The notes under the pieces: model-generated | Database searches by the model: none | The model's input: only the letters and a program-made list of their open reading frames with translations | Told to the model about the DNA's origin: nothing | Program-made: the position numbers and the translations under genes | Shown: positions 8,307-17,245 of the stretch, in pieces | How the letters are laid out: the number at the start of each line of letters is the position of its first letter | Position numbering within the stretch: position 1 is the first letter of the stretch | Assembly (NCBI RefSeq): GCF_001713355.1 | Contig: NZ_CP016448.1 | Coordinates: 2,356,001 to 2,420,000, forward strand | DNA: 64,000 nucleotides | DNA from: Methyloversatilis sp. RAC08 | GTDB lineage: Bacteria; Pseudomonadota; Gammaproteobacteria; Burkholderiales; Rhodocyclaceae | Direction: 5' to 3'

Positions 8307-8885
8307 ATGCACGCGCACGCATCGACTTCCACGGTGAATCTCACCGGTCACTTCCTGATCGCCATGCCCGCCATGGCGGACAAGAATTTCGCCCGCACGC
8401 TCACGCTGGTGTGCGAACACAATGATCAGGGCGCGCTCGGTGTCATCGTCAACCGGCCGATCGACATGTCGCTAGAAGACCTGTTCGAGCGCATCGAGCT
8501 CACGCTCGAATCACCACGCTTCCAGGGCCAGCCGGTCTATTTCGGCGGCCCGGTGCAGACCGACCGCGGTTTCGTGCTGCACCGCCCGGTCGGCGAATGG
8601 CAATCCACGATCGACGTCGGCAACGGCCTCGGCCTGACCTCTTCGCGCGACGTGCTGCAGGCGCTGGGCAGCGAGATCGAGCCGGACGACGTGCTGGTCA
8701 CGCTCGGCTATGCCGGCTGGCAGGCGGGCCAGATCGAATGGGAAATGGCGCAGAACGCCTGGCTCACCGTGCCTGCCGACAGCGGCATCATCTTCGACCT
8801 GCCGCCGGAAGAACGTCTGGTCGCCGCGATGCAGCTGCTCGGCGTCGATTTCGCGTCGCTGTCCGACGTGGCCGGGCATGCCTGA
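8307..8885 (+). CDS. yqgE: YqgE/AlgH family protein
   Basis: A 192-residue protein of the YqgE/AlgH family (DUF179): [28 protein letters not shown] and [14 protein letters not shown] are the family signature. AlgH was first described as affecting alginate production in Pseudomonas; its biochemical role is unresolved. It is the first gene of an overlapping set with ruvX and pyrR, the same order as in many beta- and gammaproteobacteria. A TAAAAT hexamer just upstream of the ATG may be a promoter -10 element, which would give a very short leader. Confidence 0.93.
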   Translation: MHAHASTSTVNLTGHFLIAMPAMADKNFARTLTLVCEHNDQGALGVIVNRPIDMSLEDLFERIELTLESPRFQGQPVYFGGPVQTDRGFVLHRPVGEWQSTIDVGNGLGLTSSRDVLQALGSEIEPDDVLVTLGYAGWQAGQIEWEMAQNAWLTVPADSGIIFDLPPEERLVAAMQLLGVDFASLSDVAGHA

Positions 8886-9324
8886 ACCGGGTGGTCTTCC
8901 TGCGCGCGGTACCGTGCTGGCGTTCGATTTCGGCGAAAAACGCATCGGCGTCGCAGTCGGTGAGTGCGAACTGCGCAGCGCCAGCCCGCTTCTCACGTTT
9001 GAAGCCGAAACCAATGACGCCCGCTGGTCGGCGGTCGGCCGACTGCTCGATGAATGGAAGCCGGTCACACTGGTGGTCGGTCTGCCCTTGTCGCCCGACG
9101 GCGTACCGCACGACATGACCGCGCGCGCAGAACGCTTCGCGCGCCAGCTCGAAGGGCGCTACCGCCTGCCGGTGGTGCTGCAGGACGAGCGCTACACCTC
9201 GGCCGAAGCCGACAGCCAGTTGCGCGACGAAGGTGGCCTGCGCGACTGGCGCGACCGCAAGCAGAAACTGGACGCACACGCGGCCCAGCTCATCCTCAAG
9301 GACTATTTCGATGTCACTGCCTGA
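8878..9324 (+). CDS. ruvX: Holliday junction resolvase-like protein RuvX/YqgF
   Basis: A 148-residue RNase H-fold nuclease. The first catalytic Asp is in [33 protein letters not shown] and [13 protein letters not shown] are the other family blocks; the final Asp-containing segment is [15 protein letters not shown]. In E. coli YqgF takes part in pre-16S rRNA 5' end maturation and resembles junction resolvases. The ATG overlaps the end of yqgE by 8 bases, so the genes are coupled. Confidence 0.92.
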   Translation: MPEPGGLPARGTVLAFDFGEKRIGVAVGECELRSASPLLTFEAETNDARWSAVGRLLDEWKPVTLVVGLPLSPDGVPHDMTARAERFARQLEGRYRLPVVLQDERYTSAEADSQLRDEGGLRDWRDRKQKLDAHAAQLILKDYFDVTA

Positions 9325-9802
9325 CGCAGAACACCTGCTGGTCGTACTGGCCGACCAGATACGCCCGCAGGTCACCGACGACACGGCGCTGGTCGGCCTG
9401 CACACCGGCGGTGTGTGGCTGGCGCAACGACTGCACGCACTGCTCGGCCTGGCCCATCCGATCGGCTCGCTCGACGTGAGCTTTTACCGCGACGACTACG
9501 CCAAGCGCGGGCTGGCGCGCGATACCCGCTCGTCGGCGCTGCCGTTCGAGGTGGAAGGCCGCCACCTGATACTGGTCGACGATGTGCTGCACACCGGCCG
9601 CACGGTGCGCGCCGCGCTGAACGAACTGTTCGACTATGGCCGTCCGCTGCGGGTCGAACTGGCCGTGCTGGTCGATCGCGGCGGCCGCGAACTGCCGGTG
9701 GCGCCGACCTACTGCGCCGCGACACTCAACCTGCCGCCCGGGCAACGCGTGAAACTGGCGCAGGACGGCAACACCCTCTCGCTGCGACTGACCGGGAGCT
9801 GA
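9311..9802 (+). CDS. pyrR: PyrR pyrimidine regulator / uracil phosphoribosyltransferase
   Basis: A 163-residue phosphoribosyltransferase-fold protein. The PRPP-binding loop is [19 protein letters not shown]; the [10 protein letters not shown] and [16 protein letters not shown] blocks are typical of PyrR. In Bacillus, PyrR binds pyr mRNA; in proteobacteria it precedes pyrB and its regulatory mechanism is less clear. No PyrR-type attenuator is obvious between pyrR and pyrB, because only two bases separate them. Its ATG lies inside the last codons of ruvX (14-base overlap). Confidence 0.92.
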   Translation: MSLPDAEHLLVVLADQIRPQVTDDTALVGLHTGGVWLAQRLHALLGLAHPIGSLDVSFYRDDYAKRGLARDTRSSALPFEVEGRHLILVDDVLHTGRTVRAALNELFDYGRPLRVELAVLVDRGGRELPVAPTYCAATLNLPPGQRVKLAQDGNTLSLRLTGS

Positions 9803-9804
9803 CC

Positions 9805-10773
9805 ATGGCGCGCAACCCGCAACTGAACCGGCACGGCGAACTGCAGCACCTGCTGACCACCGAAGGCCTGCCGCGCGACGTCATCACGCGCATCCTCGAC
9901 ACCGCCGAGCCGTTCACCGTGGTGGCTGAACGCGAGGTGAAGAAACTGCCGCTGCTGCGCGGAAAGAGCGTGTTCAACCTGTTCTTCGAAAACAGCACGC
10001 GCACCCGCACCACCTTCGAAATTGCCGCCAAGCGCCTGTCGGCCGACGTGATCAACCTGAACATCGCGACCAGTTCGACCAACAAGGGCGAAACCCTGCT
10101 CGACACGGTGGACAACCTCGCCGCGATGCAGGCCGACATGTTCGTCGTGCGCCATGCCTCCAGCGGCGCGCCCTACCTGATCGCGCAGCACCTCGAAGCG
10201 ACCGGCCGCGACCACATCCACGTGATCAATGCCGGTGACGGGCGGCACGCGCATCCGACGCAGGGCCTGCTCGACATGTACACCATCCGCCACTACAAGC
10301 GCGACTTCACGCAGTTGTCGGTGGCCGTCGTCGGCGACATCCTGCATTCGCGCGTGGCGCGCAGCCAGATCCACGCGCTGACCACGCTGGGTGTGCCCGA
10401 CCTGCGCGCCATCGCGCCGAAGACGCTGCTGCCGGCCGACATCGACCGGCTCGGCTGTCGTGTCTTCCACGACATGGCCGAAGGCCTGCGCGGCGTCGAC
10501 GTCGTGATGATGCTGCGGCTGCAGAACGAACGCATGCAGGGCTCGCTGCTGCCCAGCCCGCAGGAATACTTCAAGTTCTTCGGCCTGACGCAGGAAAAGC
10601 TGGCGCTGGCCAAGCCGGACGCCATCGTGCTGCACCCGGGGCCGATGAACCGTGGCGTCGAAATCGATTCGGCGGTGGCCGACGGCAAGCAGGCCGTCAT
10701 CCTGCCGCAGGTCACCTTCGGCATTGCGGTGCGGATGGCGGTCATGGCGATGCTGGCGGGGGGCAATGCATGA
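9805..10773 (+). CDS. pyrB: Aspartate carbamoyltransferase catalytic subunit
   Basis: A 322-residue enzyme that makes N-carbamoyl-aspartate, the committed step of pyrimidine synthesis. The carbamoyl-phosphate site is [13 protein letters not shown]; also visible are [25 protein letters not shown] and [13 protein letters not shown]. The length suits the class that assembles with an inactive dihydroorotase-like partner rather than with a PyrI regulatory subunit. The next gene, which overlaps by 4 bases, encodes exactly such a partner. Confidence 0.95.
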   Translation: MARNPQLNRHGELQHLLTTEGLPRDVITRILDTAEPFTVVAEREVKKLPLLRGKSVFNLFFENSTRTRTTFEIAAKRLSADVINLNIATSSTNKGETLLDTVDNLAAMQADMFVVRHASSGAPYLIAQHLEATGRDHIHVINAGDGRHAHPTQGLLDMYTIRHYKRDFTQLSVAVVGDILHSRVARSQIHALTTLGVPDLRAIAPKTLLPADIDRLGCRVFHDMAEGLRGVDVVMMLRLQNERMQGSLLPSPQEYFKFFGLTQEKLALAKPDAIVLHPGPMNRGVEIDSAVADGKQAVILPQVTFGIAVRMAVMAMLAGGNA

Positions 10774-12068
10774 AAATCCATATCAAGGGCGGTCACCTGA
10801 TCGACCCGGCGCAGGACATCGATGCGCCGACCGACCTTTACATCGCCGCCGGCAAGGTGGTGGCGCTGGGCGACGCACCGGACGGCTTCCACGCCAACCG
10901 CGTCCTCGACGCAACCGGGCGCATCGTCGCGCCGGGCCTGATCGACCTGTGCGCGCGGCTGCGCGAGCCGGGGCTGGAGTATCGCGCCACGCTGGAATCG
11001 GAAATGGCCGCCGCGGTCGCCGGTGGCATCACCAGTCTGGCCTGCCCGCCGGACACCGACCCGGTGCTCGACGAGCCGGGACTGGTCGAAATGCTGAAGC
11101 ACCGCGCACGCATGCTCAACCTCGCGCACGTGTATCCGCACGGCGCGCTGACCATGGGCCTGAAGGGTCAGCGGCTGACCGAAATGGGCGAATTGTTCGA
11201 CGCCGGCTGCATCGCGTTCAGCCAGGCGAACGTGCCGGTGGCCGACACGCAGGTGCTGTTCCGCGCCATGCAGTACGCCGCTACCTTCGGTTACACCGTG
11301 TGGCTGCAGCCGACCGACCTGCACCTGTCGTCCGACGGCGTGGCGCATGAAGGCGAAGTGGCCGCGCGGCTCGGCCTGACCGGCATACCGATACTCGCTG
11401 AAACGCTGGCCATCGGCCAGATGCTGCAACTGGCCCGCGCCACCGGCTGCCGCCTGCATCTGGCGCGCATTTCAAGCCGCGCCGGGCTGATGCTGATCGA
11501 TCAGGCGCGGCTCGACGGGCTGAAGGTGAGCTGTGACGTCGCCATCCACTCGCTGCACCTGTGCGATGTCGACATCGGCTACTTCGATCCGCAGTGCCGC
11601 ACCATTCCACCGTTGCGCGCGCAGTTCGACCGCGAGGCACTGCGCGCCGCGCTGGCCGACGGCCGCATCGACGCGCTGTGTTCCGACCACACGCCGGTCG
11701 ATGACGACGCCAAGCAGGTGCCGTTCGCCGAAGCCGAACCCGGTACCACCGGGCTGGAACTGCTGCTGCCGCTCACGCTGTCATGGGCGCGCGAAATGCA
11801 GCTGCCGCTGCGGCTGGCACTCGCCCGCATCACGTCGGACGCGGCACGCGTGCTCGGGCTGGACGCCGGACACCTGCGCATCGGCAGCGCGGCCGACATA
11901 TGCATCTTCGACGCCGATGCGCCGGTCATGATCAGCCGTGCGACGCTGCGCAGTCAGGGCCGCAACACGCCCTTCATCGGCCGGGAACTGCTGGGCAAGG
12001 TGTGCGCGACGCTGGTGTCGGGTCAGGTGGTGTACGAGACGCCCGCGAACGACAGGGCCGCCAGGTAG
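10770..12068 (+). CDS. pyrX: Dihydroorotase-like protein PyrC' (PyrX), probably inactive
   Basis: A 432-residue amidohydrolase-fold protein related to class I dihydroorotases. Active enzymes carry D-x-H-x-H near the start of the barrel; here the matching segment is [12 protein letters not shown], with Cys and Arg in place of both His. The FSDDG Asp ligand is replaced (AFSQANVPV). The CHIS-type His is Arg (LHLARISS). Only the last Asp remains ([10 protein letters not shown]). In Pseudomonas such PyrC' proteins serve as scaffolds for the PyrB dodecamer. The start overlaps the stop of pyrB (ATGA), consistent with co-assembly. A catalytic dihydroorotase must be encoded elsewhere. Confidence 0.88.
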   Translation: MKIHIKGGHLIDPAQDIDAPTDLYIAAGKVVALGDAPDGFHANRVLDATGRIVAPGLIDLCARLREPGLEYRATLESEMAAAVAGGITSLACPPDTDPVLDEPGLVEMLKHRARMLNLAHVYPHGALTMGLKGQRLTEMGELFDAGCIAFSQANVPVADTQVLFRAMQYAATFGYTVWLQPTDLHLSSDGVAHEGEVAARLGLTGIPILAETLAIGQMLQLARATGCRLHLARISSRAGLMLIDQARLDGLKVSCDVAIHSLHLCDVDIGYFDPQCRTIPPLRAQFDREALRAALADGRIDALCSDHTPVDDDAKQVPFAEAEPGTTGLELLLPLTLSWAREMQLPLRLALARITSDAARVLGLDAGHLRIGSAADICIFDADAPVMISRATLRSQGRNTPFIGRELLGKVCATLVSGQVVYETPANDRAAR

Positions 12069-12111
12069 AGGCGGCCACGCGCCTCCCGAAGTGCATGATC
12101 GAAGGCCTGTT

Positions 12112-12236
12112 GTTGGGCATCGCTGCGCTCACCCCAACCTACTTGCTGCCCCGTAGGTTGGGGTGAGCGCAGCGATGCCCGGCGAGCCGCCGCGGCACGT
12201 CGACCGTAGGTTGGGGTGAGCGCAGCGATGCCCAAC
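12112..12236. repeat. Cluster of three REP-like repeats in mixed orientation
   Basis: Three copies of the 31-bp word seen at 6736-6766. An inverted copy is at 12112-12142; a direct copy at 12153-12180 diverges at its last three bases; a direct copy is at 12206-12236. The first two face each other across 10 bases and could fold into a long hairpin. The cluster fills the gap between the converging pyrC' and yggT genes. Confidence 0.85.
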
Positions 12237-12287
12237 ACATCCCGCTGTGCCCCCGCCCCGGTGGAATGCCGCCGGTCTTCGCCCGCG

Positions 12288-12854
12288 TCACATGACCAGT
12301 GCGAAGATCTGCCGCGACGCCGCATCGATCAGGTAGAGCACGATCTGCAGCAGCAGGATGAGCACCAGCGGCGACAGGTCGACGTTGGCGATCGGTGGCA
12401 TGACGCGCTGGATCGGCTGCAGGAAGGGCCGAGTCAGCGCGCCCAGGATGCTGCCCAGCGGATTGCCGGGCGACACCCAGCTCAGCACGGCGGAGATCAG
12501 CAGCGCGATGATCAGGAACCACACCGACAGACGCGCCACTTCGAACAGCCCGCGCAGGAAAACCAGCGGAATCAGGTTGTCTGCGCCGAGGCCGCCTTGC
12601 AGTGTGGCCGCCAGCAACAGCAGCGCGACCTGCAGCAGCCAGGCCACGACGAAGGTCGCCATGTCGAGCCCGAACACCGCCGGAATCACCTTGCGCGCCG
12701 GCAGCACGGCCCAGTCTGTCGTCTGGATGACGAACTGGCCCAGCTGGTTGCGGAAACTGACACGCGCCCACTGCATGTAGAAACGGGCGAGCAGCAATGT
12801 GGTGACGAAGCCGGCGACGGCATTCAGGACGAGCAGGATCAGGTCGGTCAGCAT
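12288..12854 (-). CDS. yggT: YggT family membrane protein
   Basis: A 188-residue inner-membrane protein with two YGGT modules, each a pair of hydrophobic segments. The first has LLLARFYMQWARVSFRNQLG and the TTDWAVLPARKVIPAVFGLD turn; the second has SAVLSWVSPGNPLGSILGAL and RPFLQPIQRVMPPIANVDLSP. YggT is linked to osmotic tolerance in E. coli and to septum-proximal SepF/YlmG-type functions elsewhere; its role here is not known. It lies 54 bases downstream of proC on the same strand, the usual pairing. Confidence 0.92.
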   Translation of the reverse strand: MLTDLILLVLNAVAGFVTTLLLARFYMQWARVSFRNQLGQFVIQTTDWAVLPARKVIPAVFGLDMATFVVAWLLQVALLLLAATLQGGLGADNLIPLVFLRGLFEVARLSVWFLIIALLISAVLSWVSPGNPLGSILGALTRPFLQPIQRVMPPIANVDLSPLVLILLLQIVLYLIDAASRQIFALVM

Positions 12855-12908
12855 GGATTCGTGTTGAGGTGATTCAGCAAGGAAGGATGATGGGGCGGCG
12901 CTCGGCGC

Positions 12909-13721
12909 CTATTGCGCACCCAGCTGGTCACCCAGCTCGGCGCCGCGTGCTGCTGCAGCCGCGAGTGCGCGCACGATCGAGTCCGCCACACCGTCGGCAG
13001 ACATCGACTTAAGCGCCGCCTCGGTCGTACCGCCCTTCGACGTGACGCGTTCGCGCAGCGTGCCGGGCGACTCCGGGCTTTGCGCCGCCAGCGCGGAGGC
13101 GCCGGTGAAGGTGGCGACCGCGAGGCGGTGCGCCTGATCGGCGCTCAGGCCGAGCGCCTCGCCGCCGCGCACCATGGCTTCGATGAAGTGGAATACGTAG
13201 GCCGGACCGCTGCCCGACAGCGCGGTCACGGCGTCGATCAGGCGTTCTTCTTCCACCCACACCGTGCTGCCTACGGCGGCCAGCACCTGCTCCGCCTGCG
13301 CGCGTTCGCTGTCGCTGACGGCTGCGTCGGCGTACAGGCCGGTCACGCCCTGGCCGATCAACGCCGGCGTATTCGGCATCGCGCGCACGATGCGCGGGTA
13401 GCCGCCGAGCCAGCGCGACAGGTCGGCCGCGCGCAGGCCGGCCGCGATGCTCAGTACGGTCTGGTGGTCGAGCCCGGGCGCGAGTCCGGCGCACACCTCA
13501 CGCATCTGCTGCGGCTTGACCGCCAGCACGATCAGGTCGCAACGCAGCGCGGCCGCGTCCGCCGCTTCGATCGCCCGCACACTGAAGTCGTGTGCCAGTC
13601 GGGCGCGCGCCTCGGCCTGCGGTTCGACCACGCAGATACCCGCCGCGTCGCCGCCGCGTCGGACCCAGCCGCCGATCAGCGCACTGGCCATATTGCCGCC
13701 GCCGATGAAAGTGATCTGCAT
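12909..13721 (-). CDS. proC: Pyrroline-5-carboxylate reductase
   Basis: A 270-residue cytosolic enzyme that reduces pyrroline-5-carboxylate to proline with NAD(P)H. The Rossmann fingerprint is ITFIGGGNMASALIGGW; IVRAMPNTPALIGQGVTGL and ALSGSGPAYVFHFIEAM are the signature blocks, followed by RERVTSKGGTTEAALKS. The ATG at 13721 begins the nucleotide-binding strand; an in-frame codon 30 bases upstream would only add non-conserved residues. yggS, often found directly before proC, is instead at 34.1 kb. Confidence 0.95.
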   Translation of the reverse strand: MQITFIGGGNMASALIGGWVRRGGDAAGICVVEPQAEARARLAHDFSVRAIEAADAAALRCDLIVLAVKPQQMREVCAGLAPGLDHQTVLSIAAGLRAADLSRWLGGYPRIVRAMPNTPALIGQGVTGLYADAAVSDSERAQAEQVLAAVGSTVWVEEERLIDAVTALSGSGPAYVFHFIEAMVRGGEALGLSADQAHRLAVATFTGASALAAQSPESPGTLRERVTSKGGTTEAALKSMSADGVADSIVRALAAAAARGAELGDQLGAQ

Positions 13722-13742
13722 GCCCACCCCGTCAAAGGTCAC

Positions 13743-13761
13743 GGCCCGCAAAAAGCGGGCC
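13743..13761 (-). terminator. GC-rich hairpin between metallopeptidase and proC
   Basis: GGCCCGC, a five-base loop and GCGGGCC form a perfect 7-bp stem. It lies downstream of the metallopeptidase stop and just upstream of proC on the same strand. On that strand no T tract follows the stem (the T run is in the loop), so termination is only a possibility. Confidence 0.35.
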
Positions 13762-13826
13762 GAAGAACAATATGGTAACCGCAGCGGGCGGATGGGCGGA
13801 ACGACCTTTGCCGCCCGCCGGGCGGA

Positions 13827-16334
13827 TCAGCGCAGCGTGAAGTTGCGACCCGGCTGCGCAGCCTTCACGGCAGTCACCGACAGATAGGGTGGGTTCGCTG
13901 CGGCTGAGGGCAGGATGATGCCGCTCCAGCCGTTCGGTACGGTACAGGCATAGCTGCCATTCGCGGCGCTTGCACCGCAATTTGCACCGTTGCTGCCGAG
14001 CATGACGAGTTTCGCGACCGGTTTTCCGGCGCGCGTCACCGTCCCGCTGATCTGTACTGTGGTACTGATGAAATTCAATCCGTTCTGCGTCGTCTTCACC
14101 GCGGTCAGCGTGCGCGAGGTCGGCGTGACAGCCCCGGCCGGCATGTTGGGCGCCACCGTACCGCTCCAGTCCCATGGAACCGTACAGCGATAGGTGCCGC
14201 CGGAATCGGTCGCGCTGCACGAGACGCCATTGCTGGCAATGACTGCAGTATTGGGTAGCGGCTTGCCTGCTCGACTGATGGTGCCGCTGATGGTCTGTCC
14301 GGGCAGCACGAAGTTGCGGCCGGTCTGCGCCGCGCTGATCTTGCTGAAACTGAAGTTGCCCGGCGTTGCACGGCCGGCCGGCACGTTCGGGGTGATGACG
14401 CCGCTCCAGTTCTGCGGCACCACGCAGGCCCAGGCGCCGGTGCTGCCGCTGGGCGTGCAGTTGCCACCGTTGCTGGCGCTCAGCGCGACACCGGCCACCG
14501 GCTTGCCGACGCTGGAAATCGTGCCCGATATCTGGAAGGTACCGGCCACCATGGCGGGACTGAAGGCGGCGATTGCACTGCGATTGTTGTTCAGTGCCAG
14601 CGTGTTGTGCGCACTGGTTGCCGTACCGACCGGTGCACCGCAGGCAAAGCTGCCGCCGCAGTTCTTCTGGTCAGGGTTGGAAAAGCGCCCGATCACCGGC
14701 GAGATGTAGCTCATGACGGAGCCAAAGCTGCCGCTGCGTCCGAAGCCGAAGGCGTAGTCGTGGCTGCCCTTGCCGCCGCCCTGCCGCGCGACGGTATCGC
14801 GGTCGTGCATCAGGCCCATGTTGTGGCCGAGCTCGTGCGTGAAGGTGTAATCGGTGCAGTAGTAGCTGGTACCCGCTACATCACGGCCGTCGCTGACCAC
14901 CGAATAGCCGTAGGCGGCGTAGGCCGAAACCGGTGCGCCGTTATAGCCGCCGACATAGCCGACACCGCAATTGCCGCCTTGTGCGTTCATGTTGAAGGGG
15001 CGCACCAGGGTTACCAGATCGGCACCCAACTTCTTGCGCAGCGCCGGTACGCCGGCGAAGTTTCCGGTACCGCGCGCCAGCGCGGTCAGTGCGTTCGAGT
15101 TGGACGTGGTATCTGGCTCGCCGACCAGCTCGCTGCCGACCAGACGGACGCGCATGGCAACGCCGCTGTCGATGTAAGCCTGATTCGACAGCGCGACCAA
15201 CTGCGCGATGCGGGTCGCCCACAGGCTGCCGTTGCGTGTCTTGAAGCCGGCCGTGTACAGCACCAGCACATCCACCGTGGTGGCGCTGGCCGACGTTTGG
15301 GTTGTCGGGGTGGTGGCGCTGCCGGCGGTCGTGGTGCTGCTGGCTGCCGCGGCGGTCGGCCCGTCCCCGGCAGCGCCTTCGGCCTCCATCGGGCCACCGG
15401 CAATGACTTCACCCACCGCATCGGCGTGGTCCGGCTCCAGTTGCGACAGACCGGAGCGCTGCGGATCGACCAGCCATTGCGAACCGCCATCGCTGACCAG
15501 CAGGATTTCGCCGGACGGCGTCAGGATGTTGCCGACGCTGCCGTTCGGACCCGATGTAATGATGACGCGGAACTCCTGGCCGTAATCCTTGAGGTGACCG
15601 ACCCACGTCGTGCTGTCGGTATCGCCCGGTTCGGTGCGGTCATAGGCCACGCGATAGTCGCCGTGGTCCGGAATCGACAAGGCCATGTCGGCGCCGGGCT
15701 CGAGCGCCGACATGGCGACCAGATCGACCGTGACCGGGTGGGCTACGTCGGCCGGCTTTCGCGGTTCCGGTTCGTCGGCGCCGCGCCTGGTGTCGCGCGC
15801 TTCATCGAGGACGGCGACAGACGGGGCGAACATCGCCGGCAGGCTTTCGACGGTCACCGGATCGGCCTGCGCCGCAAGGTCAGCACCGACCAGCTGTCTC
15901 CCGTCCACATGACCCAGCACATAGCCGCCATCCGGCGTGCGGATGACGCCCGAGGCGAGCGCGCCATCAAGGCGCAGACGAACCGGAAACTGCCGGCCGG
16001 CCGCAAGATGGCCGATCCACTGCACGCCATCCGGCTGGTCGATCGTCGAATCGAATACCACGTCGAGCCTTGCACCGTCGGGCAGTGCAAAGCGTAGTGA
16101 GTCGCCGCTGCGCGCAGCGCGCAGTCGCGCGAGGTCAATGCGAACCGGCCACATGCCGCCTTCCGACACGGCATCGGCAACGGCATCCAGCACAGGCGCT
16201 TGCGTGAGGACTGCAGGCGTCGCCGCGCAGGCAGACCACGACGAAAGCGCGAGGGCGCATGCCAGAACAAGGCGCGACGGCGCCGTGCGAGCGAGGCGGA
16301 AAGAGGATCTTGCGGGCAGATGACGATTAACCAT
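13827..16334 (-). CDS. Secreted reprolysin-like metallopeptidase with C-terminal repeats
   Basis: An 835-residue exported zinc protease. The leader is basic then hydrophobic (RLVLACALALSSWSACA). A propeptide-like region follows to about 390, then an Ala/Thr/Ser-rich linker. The catalytic domain carries HELGHNMGLMHD (zinc ligands His500, His504, His510; catalytic Glu501), followed about 40 residues later by a Met in SVMSYISP that fits a metzincin Met-turn. Three tandem repeats of 76-80 residues end the protein (about 600-679, 680-759, 760-835). Each begins ISGT(I/V)-x-x-x-GKP, has two Cys about 12 apart, and has a W-S-G motif. They may be adhesive or substrate-binding. Targets unknown. The start at 16334 was chosen for the signal peptide. 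Confidence 0.85.
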   Translation of the reverse strand: MVNRHLPARSSFRLARTAPSRLVLACALALSSWSACAATPAVLTQAPVLDAVADAVSEGGMWPVRIDLARLRAARSGDSLRFALPDGARLDVVFDSTIDQPDGVQWIGHLAAGRQFPVRLRLDGALASGVIRTPDGGYVLGHVDGRQLVGADLAAQADPVTVESLPAMFAPSVAVLDEARDTRRGADEPEPRKPADVAHPVTVDLVAMSALEPGADMALSIPDHGDYRVAYDRTEPGDTDSTTWVGHLKDYGQEFRVIITSGPNGSVGNILTPSGEILLVSDGGSQWLVDPQRSGLSQLEPDHADAVGEVIAGGPMEAEGAAGDGPTAAAASSTTTAGSATTPTTQTSASATTVDVLVLYTAGFKTRNGSLWATRIAQLVALSNQAYIDSGVAMRVRLVGSELVGEPDTTSNSNALTALARGTGNFAGVPALRKKLGADLVTLVRPFNMNAQGGNCGVGYVGGYNGAPVSAYAAYGYSVVSDGRDVAGTSYYCTDYTFTHELGHNMGLMHDRDTVARQGGGKGSHDYAFGFGRSGSFGSVMSYISPVIGRFSNPDQKNCGGSFACGAPVGTATSAHNTLALNNNRSAIAAFSPAMVAGTFQISGTISSVGKPVAGVALSASNGGNCTPSGSTGAWACVVPQNWSGVITPNVPAGRATPGNFSFSKISAAQTGRNFVLPGQTISGTISRAGKPLPNTAVIASNGVSCSATDSGGTYRCTVPWDWSGTVAPNMPAGAVTPTSRTLTAVKTTQNGLNFISTTVQISGTVTRAGKPVAKLVMLGSNGANCGASAANGSYACTVPNGWSGIILPSAAANPPYLSVTAVKAAQPGRNFTLR

Positions 16335-16654
16335 GGCGGACACACTCCAGACCGGTGACAGGGTGTTACCGGTGCGGCCCGCGCGTGCCCGCCACGTCAC
16401 GGGACGGAGCGGATGATGACTGGCGGTCCCGCTGTCATCCCGTGCGAGCACGGATTAGACCGGTAACTTTGCGTACCCGGCTTTCGCGCGGGCTTGCCTT
16501 TTTCAGATTCAGCATTGTTTTCGGCCTGCCGGAAGGCGTCTTGACCGGAACTTCGACAACAACTGTGTCGTCGCACAATCGGCCGCGCGCACCAGCGGTT
16601 GAACGGGTCCGACAACCCGGCAGAAGAGCATTTGTTTGCTGATACGATTGAAAG
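16335..16654. other. Divergent intergenic region with ACCGGT-centred repeats
   Basis: This 320-base gap separates the divergent metallopeptidase and MarR-type genes and must hold both promoters. A hairpin at 16352-16372 (CCGGTGACA, loop GGG, TGTTACCGG, one G-T pair) sits just before the metallopeptidase start. Its GTTACCGGT half recurs inverted as ACCGGTAAC at 16459-16467. These could be operator or mRNA-leader structures. I cannot assign -35/-10 elements with confidence. Confidence 0.4.
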
Positions 16655-17176
16655 ATGCCTCAGAAATCCCGCCAATCCCGCCCTTCCGGTTCCGAAGCCG
16701 CCTCTGACGCAAGCCCCGAAACGACGCACCTCACGCCGGTGACGGCGCAGCTGTGCTTCACGCTGTATTCGTCATCGCTGACGATGACCAAGGCCTTCAA
16801 GCCGCTGCTCAACGAGATCGGCCTGACTTACCCGCAATACTTGGTGTTGCTTGCACTCGGGGACGCCGGCCGGGCGCTGACCGTGTCGGCGCTGGGCGAA
16901 CAGCTGTTTCTCGATTCCGGCACGCTGACACCGTTGCTCAAGCGCATGGAATCGGCAGGGCTGCTCAACCGCTGCCGGTCGACGGTCGACGAACGCCACG
17001 TCGAACTGAGTCTGACCGAAGCCGGCCAGGACACGTGCCGGCGCGCCCGGGCGGTTCCGGTGGCGCTCGGCCCGGCCACCGGCTGCTCGGCGCGCGAACT
17101 GTCCGAACTTGTATCCGCATTGCAGGGCGTGCGTTCTGCGCTGACGCGCCACCTCGATGCGGTGGCCGGCGACTGA
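16655..17176 (+). CDS. MarR-family regulator, OhrR-like
   Basis: A 173-residue winged-helix DNA-binding protein. The region TAQLCFTLYSSSLTMTKAFKP resembles the first helix of OhrR proteins, and Cys34 sits where OhrR carries its peroxide-sensing Cys. The winged-helix core follows (GLTYPQYLVLLALGD, LGEQLFLDSGTLTPLLKRME, then RSTVDERHVELSLTEAG). OhrR represses organic hydroperoxide reductase genes until oxidised. No ohr gene is adjacent, so the target is unknown and self-regulation from the upstream gap is likely. The first 25 residues are a charged, non-conserved tail. Confidence 0.8.
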   Translation: MPQKSRQSRPSGSEAASDASPETTHLTPVTAQLCFTLYSSSLTMTKAFKPLLNEIGLTYPQYLVLLALGDAGRALTVSALGEQLFLDSGTLTPLLKRMESAGLLNRCRSTVDERHVELSLTEAGQDTCRRARAVPVALGPATGCSARELSELVSALQGVRSALTRHLDAVAGD

Positions 17177-17198
17177 ACACGACAGCAGTGGCAGGAAT

Positions 17199-17228
17199 GA
17201 AAAGGGGCCGCTTTCGCGGCCCCTTTTC
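17199..17228. terminator. Bidirectional terminator hairpin
   Basis: GAAAAGGGGCCGC and GCGGCCCCTTTTC pair perfectly over 13 bp around a TTTC loop. The A/T ends of the stem give a T run in both directions. It lies between the converging MarR-type and PEP-CTERM genes and probably serves both. Confidence 0.85.
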
Positions 17229-17245
17229 AAGTACATCGGGTTGGC

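Noticed and set aside
12112-12180. The facing repeat pair considered as an intrinsic terminator for pyrC'
   Set aside because: The arms are long and could form a hairpin, but there is no T run and the same word occurs elsewhere as a single copy, so it is better described as a repeat.
14607-16097. A 496-codon plus-strand frame across the metallopeptidase
   Set aside because: No motif, and the opposite strand holds the HExxHxxGxxHD protease frame with signal peptide and repeats.
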